Below are positions 6,565 through 9,024 of a stretch of 9,024 nucleotides of DNA, piece by piece. A model generated the notes under the pieces. The model had not been told where the DNA came from. It worked only from the letters and a program-made list of their open reading frames with translations, and searched no databases. The number at the start of each line of letters is the position of its first letter. Position 1 is the stretch's first letter. The DNA lies in the NCBI GenBank assembly GCA_003508605.1, contig DNUB01000329.1:1-9024 (forward strand), in the 5' to 3' direction. This stretch comes from Oscillospiraceae bacterium. Lineage in GTDB: Bacteria; Bacillota; Clostridia; Oscillospirales; Ruminococcaceae. Made by a program: the position numbers and the translations under genes.

Positions 6565-7005
6565 ATGACGGAAATAAAGGTTTTTGAGGGAATAACCTCG
6601 GTGGCGTTCAGTCAAAAGCTGACGTCGGGCTCGGCTTACTGTGAGATTTTGGACAGGATAGGCAAGGCGGGGATAAATCTTGATATGATCTCTGCGGATT
6701 TAGCCGTAAACGATACCTTTTGTATCGGCTTTACCGTTGACGATGAGGATTTGCCGAGACTTTTGCCGTTAATCAAGGATAAGGATATTTCCACTCCCGT
6801 TATAAACTGCGGAAACGTAAAGTTTATAATTCGGTCACAAAGTATGATAAATACTCCCGGCTTTGCGGCAAGAGTGTTTTCGGAGCTGAAAAACGCAGGC
6901 TGCGTACCCATACTTATTACCACGGGCGTTGATGAGATTTCCATGCTTGTAAGCGACAGCGACAGCGCAGACGTGGGGAAGGCTATGGCTGAAATGTTCG
7001 AATGA
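6565..7005 (+). CDS. Stand-alone tandem ACT-domain protein (aspartokinase regulatory-like)
   Basis: A 146-aa protein that appears to be two ACT domains and nothing else. ACT1 (about 1-72) has GITSVAFSQKL, AGINLDMISADLAVNDTFCIGFTVDDEDL. ACT2 (about 83-146) has NVKFIIRSQSMINTPGFAARVFSELKNAG and GVDEISMLVSDSDSADVGKAMAEMF. These match the layout of the C-terminal regulatory half of monofunctional aspartokinases (…[32 protein letters not shown]…), but no kinase domain is present upstream or in any other frame. In aspartokinases this tandem binds lysine and/or threonine at the ACT-ACT interface. By inference, this protein could sense lysine and act on a separately encoded aspartokinase or another pathway enzyme. 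Placed between dapB and the MATE gene, 33 bp before the latter. The domain call is strong; the role is a guess. Confidence 0.85.
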   Translation: MTEIKVFEGITSVAFSQKLTSGSAYCEILDRIGKAGINLDMISADLAVNDTFCIGFTVDDEDLPRLLPLIKDKDISTPVINCGNVKFIIRSQSMINTPGFAARVFSELKNAGCVPILITTGVDEISMLVSDSDSADVGKAMAEMFE

Positions 7006-7026
7006 TCGGTTTTGAAGTTCTTTTTC

Positions 7027-7034
7027 GGAAAGGA
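7027..7034 (+). promoter_or_regulatory. Ribosome binding site that sets the MATE start
   Basis: GGAAAGGA lies 4 nt before the ATG at 7039. The upstream in-frame TTG at 7012 would put this site inside the gene, so the ATG is preferred. Confidence 0.65.
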
Positions 7035-7038
7035 AAAA

Positions 7039-8424
7039 ATGAAGGACAAAAAGAAAGAATATTTATTTGAATCAGCTCCCATACCCAAGGCGGTGCTGAC
7101 CTTAGCAATACCCACTGTAATCAGCGCTTTGGTAATGGTGCTGTACAATTTGGCGGACACATATTTTGTGGGAATGCTGAACGACCCCATACAAAATTCC
7201 GCCGTTACCCTTGCCGCTCCTCTGCTGCTTGCCTTTAATGCGGTAAACAACCTTTTCGGAGTGGGAACGTCAAGCATGATGAGCAGAGCCTTAGGCGCAA
7301 AGGATTACGAAACGGTAAGCCGCAGCTCCGCCTTCGGGTTTTACTGCTCGCTTTTTTTCAGCTTGGTGTTTTCCCTTGTGTATACGGTTTTCAGCGGACA
7401 GTTTCTGTCGGTTTTGGGTGCGGACGAGCAAACCGCCGCCGCAACAGCCGAATATCTCAAATGGACGGTTTCCTTTGGAGCTGCCCCGGCCATACTTAAC
7501 GTGGTAATGGCATATCTCGTTCGCTCGGAGGGGGCGACTCTTCATGCCAGCATCGGCACCATGAGCGGCTGCATTTTAAATATGCTTCTCGACCCGATTT
7601 TCGTATTGCCCGAGGGTCTTAATATGGGCTCGGCAGGCGCAGGACTTGCAACCTTTATAAGCAACTGCTTTGCCTGCGGATATTTCTTTGTGCTTATTTT
7701 TGCAAGACGGAAAAAGACCTATGTCTGCATAAACCCGAAAAAATTCGGCTTTGCGAAAAATATCGCCTTCGGTATTTTTGCGGTGGGCATTCCCGCCTGT
7801 ATTCAGAATTTGCTGAATGTTACGGGAATGACGGTGCTTAATAACTTTACCGCCGACTTCGGGGCGGACGCAGTGGCGGCAATGGGAATCGCCTATAAGG
7901 TAAATATGGTGCCTATGAATATTGCCTGGGGCTTTTCACAGGGAATAATGCCCCTTGTAAGCTATAATTTTTCAAGCGGAAACGCTTTAAGAATGAAAAA
8001 GTCGGTATTTCTGACAGCCAAAATTTCCATAAGCTTTTTGGTCTGCGTTTCCGCATCGTTCTTCGCCTTTTCGGGAGGGGTTATTTCCCTGTTTATGGAT
8101 AATAAAGCGGTGGTAAGCTACGGAGGGGCTTTCCTAAGGGGAATGTGCTTCGGTCTGCCCTTTCTGTGCCTTGACTTTTTGGCGGTCAATGTGTTTCAGG
8201 CCTGCGGAATGGGCAAAAAGTCCCTTATATTTGCCCTTATGAGAAAAATCGTTCTGGAAATCCCCGCTCTGTTTATTTTAAACGCCCTGTTTCCGCTGTA
8301 CGGACTTGCCTATGCACAGCTTGCGGCAGAATTGGTGTTGGCGGCGGCAGCGGTGACCGTGCTGATTAAGATGTTCAGAAAAATGGGAAGTAAATCGACA
8401 GCTGATCTTATTGAAAAAGCGTAA
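7039..8424 (+). CDS. MATE-family efflux transporter
   Basis: A 461-aa polytopic membrane protein of the MATE (multidrug and toxic compound extrusion) family, with about 12 predicted membrane segments. TM1 carries the family signature TLAIPTVISALVMVLYNLADTYFVG, with Asp40. Further signatures are VGTSSMMSRALGAKDYE (75-91), RSEGATLHASIGTMSGCILNMLLDPIFV (162-189) and, in the second half, the repeated FGADAVAAMGIAYKVNMVPMNIAWGFSQGIMPLVSYNFSSG block. The pattern is closest to the Clostridial/MepA-like group. Such proteins export organic cations using Na+ or H+ gradients. It begins 33 bp after the ACT-protein stop with no intervening terminator or evident promoter, making it the last gene of the lysine riboswitch unit. 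Export of lysine or a related amine is therefore possible, but drug efflux unrelated to lysine cannot be excluded. Confidence 0.92.
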   Translation: MKDKKKEYLFESAPIPKAVLTLAIPTVISALVMVLYNLADTYFVGMLNDPIQNSAVTLAAPLLLAFNAVNNLFGVGTSSMMSRALGAKDYETVSRSSAFGFYCSLFFSLVFSLVYTVFSGQFLSVLGADEQTAAATAEYLKWTVSFGAAPAILNVVMAYLVRSEGATLHASIGTMSGCILNMLLDPIFVLPEGLNMGSAGAGLATFISNCFACGYFFVLIFARRKKTYVCINPKKFGFAKNIAFGIFAVGIPACIQNLLNVTGMTVLNNFTADFGADAVAAMGIAYKVNMVPMNIAWGFSQGIMPLVSYNFSSGNALRMKKSVFLTAKISISFLVCVSASFFAFSGGVISLFMDNKAVVSYGGAFLRGMCFGLPFLCLDFLAVNVFQACGMGKKSLIFALMRKIVLEIPALFILNALFPLYGLAYAQLAAELVLAAAAVTVLIKMFRKMGSKSTADLIEKA

Positions 8425-8427
8425 AAA

Positions 8428-8459
8428 AACGGCTTGCGTTAAATATGGCGCAAGCCGTT
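8428..8459 (+). terminator. Hairpin terminator after the MATE gene
   Basis: A perfect 11-bp stem with arms AACGGCTTGCG (8428-8438) and CGCAAGCCGTT (8449-8459), extendable by two G-U pairs, begins 3 nt after the MATE stop. It is preceded by an A-run and followed by ATAACTTAATT, a weak U-tract. It is the most likely end of the lysine operon transcript. Confidence 0.75.
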
Positions 8460-8470
8460 ATAACTTAATT

Positions 8471-8506
8471 CAATGAGGGACAACGCCCCGAATTTATGAA
8501 AAATCC
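8471..8506 (+). repeat. 3'-end intergenic repeat, right copy
   Basis: This is an inverted near-copy of 1-37. Read along the + strand it begins CAATGAGGGAC, continues through GCCCCGAATTTATG and ends AAAAATCC. Like the left copy it lies just past the 3' end of an outward-facing transcription unit, in the same orientation relative to that unit. Its hairpin is degenerate: GGGAC where the other copy has GGGGC. Confidence 0.8.
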
Positions 8507-8529
8507 GGGGGCACTGCCCCTCAGGATTT
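8501..8529. repeat. Nested GC-rich hairpin, repeat-cluster member
   Basis: Arms AAATCC (8501-8506) and GGATTT (8524-8529) enclose an inner hairpin, GGGGC (8508-8512) and GCCCC (8516-8520) with loop ACT. The left arm is the end of the preceding repeat copy, so the two units share bases. Confidence 0.6.
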
Positions 8530-8534
8530 CAGCA

Positions 8535-8549
8535 GGGGACCCGATCCCC
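8535..8549. repeat. GC-rich hairpin, repeat-cluster member
   Basis: Arms GGGGA (8535-8539) and TCCCC (8545-8549) surround a CCCGA loop. It follows the nested hairpin directly. There is no U-tract on either strand. It lies 19 bp beyond the stop of the leftward hypothetical gene, so it could shape that transcript's 3' end. Confidence 0.55.
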
Positions 8550-8568
8550 CACACTGAAAGACTTTTGT

Positions 8569-8904
8569 TTACATTCCCCAAACGGTAAACACATCAAAAT
8601 CCTTAAAATTTTCACAAAACCAAGGCTCTGACTCGGTGAGAATTTCTTTGTGCTCCCCGCCTTTTTCCGATAATATGCCCTTTATTCTTTCCCACTGCTC
8701 GAAATTTACCTCGGTTATTCCGAAATAATCAAAATCGGGAATTACCTCTAAAAAAATATCGGCTAAAAGCTTATGAAAATCCTCGTCGGAAATATTCAGG
8801 GAATCCTCCTTCCAGCATTTTTCGTCATATTTTCCCCTTTGAAATTCAAAATAGCAAGTTGAACCGCTTTCCTTGCGCTGTTTTTCGTCAATAAAATATT
8901 TCAT
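8569..8904 (-). CDS. Small hypothetical protein
   Basis: I do not recognise this 111-aa protein. It is probably a real gene: its ATG at 8904 is preceded by AGGTGAT (8908-8914) at 3 nt, and it ends cleanly with TAA at 8569. It is acidic and aromatic-rich, with four Trp (31, 71, 95, 109) and three Cys (17, 30, 97), and has no signal peptide or membrane segment, so it is likely a small cytosolic globular protein. Segments such as ISDEDFHKLLADIFLEVIPDF (38-58) look helical, and FEQWERIKGILSEKG (68-82) too. The size and composition recall small immunity-type proteins, but that is only an impression. It stands alone between two repeat clusters. Confidence 0.7.
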   Translation of the reverse strand: MKYFIDEKQRKESGSTCYFEFQRGKYDEKCWKEDSLNISDEDFHKLLADIFLEVIPDFDYFGITEVNFEQWERIKGILSEKGGEHKEILTESEPWFCENFKDFDVFTVWGM

Positions 8905-8933
8905 ACGATCACCTCGCAGACCCGATATTCAAA

Positions 8934-8960
8934 ATACGGGGTGCTGCCCCTCATTAGAGC
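8934..8960 (+). repeat. Third, diverged copy of the GGGG/CCCC repeat core
   Basis: ATACGGGG, a TGCTG loop, then CCCCTCATTAGAGC aligns with positions 14-41 (ATTCGGGG, CGTAAG, CCCCTCATTGAAGC). It is therefore in the same + strand orientation as the left-edge copy. It lies about 20 bp upstream of the ribosome binding site of the small leftward gene. Confidence 0.6.
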
Positions 8961-9024
8961 GTGTTCACATAAAATCAATATGCAGATTTTCGAGCATAAT
9001 TTTGTTGCCTGCAAGGCAAAATTT
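8961..9024. repeat. Structured edge segment, possible repeat or element end
   Basis: Two inverted repeats sit close together: AAAATC (8971-8976) with GATTTT (8985-8990), and TTGCC/GGCAA flanking TGCAA (about 9005-9019), with AT-rich outer arms that may pair around a small bulge. No open reading frame is evident. The segment begins GTGTTCACAT and is cut by the window, so whether it is an insertion-sequence end, a MITE-like repeat or a terminator cannot be told. Confidence 0.35.

Noticed and set aside
6636..7277. A 213-codon open frame on the minus strand
   Set aside because: It lies entirely antisense to the ACT and MATE genes, has a low-complexity Ser/Phe/Lys-rich product with no recognisable motif, and is explained by codon bias of the genes opposite.
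8471..8549. CRISPR array
   Set aside because: The units are palindromic hairpins of different sequence with no regular spacing or spacers, and no cas gene is present.

Overview
The window looks like a chromosomal stretch from a low-to-mid-GC Gram-positive Clostridia member, possibly of the Ruminococcus/Oscillospiraceae type. This rests on the lysine (L-box) riboswitch, purine-rich AAGGAG-type ribosome binding sites, Firmicute-style DapA/DapB, a MepA/NorM-like MATE transporter, and GC-rich intergenic hairpin repeats embedded in AT-rich spacers. The genus is an inference.

Layout: a leftward unit (2697 down to 62) carries queA (queuosine tRNA modification), a NUDIX hydrolase and a PPP-like metallophosphoesterase with a C-terminal extension. 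The last two overlap by ATGA. A 468-bp divergent intergenic region (2698-3165) holds two back-to-back sigma-A-type promoters, then a complete lysine riboswitch and its intrinsic terminator. A rightward unit (3166-8424) follows: asd, a GNAT acetyltransferase, dapA, dapB, a stand-alone tandem ACT-domain protein resembling the regulatory half of aspartokinase, and a MATE-family transporter. It closes with a hairpin terminator at 8428-8459. To the right are a cluster of GC-rich hairpin repeats (8471-8549), a small leftward hypothetical gene (8569-8904), and a structured repeat-like edge (8934-9024).

How it works together: Asd, DapA and DapB carry aspartyl phosphate through aspartate semialdehyde and dihydrodipicolinate to tetrahydrodipicolinate, the trunk of lysine/meso-DAP synthesis. 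Lysine would bind the leader RNA and terminate transcription of all six genes. The less ordinary part is the set of passengers under the same switch: a kinase-less ACT protein, an SSAT-like acetyltransferase and a MATE exporter. Together they could form a lysine sensing, modification and export module, but this is inference. Aspartokinase, the tetrahydrodipicolinate-to-DAP enzymes and lysA are not in the window.

A near-identical ~36-bp repeat lies just beyond the 3' end of both outward-facing transcription units, in the same orientation relative to the upstream gene. I see no CRISPR array, tRNA, rRNA or transposase gene. Nothing here is clearly a wholly new system; the candidates most worth testing are the ACT protein, the MATE transporter and the 3'-end repeat family.
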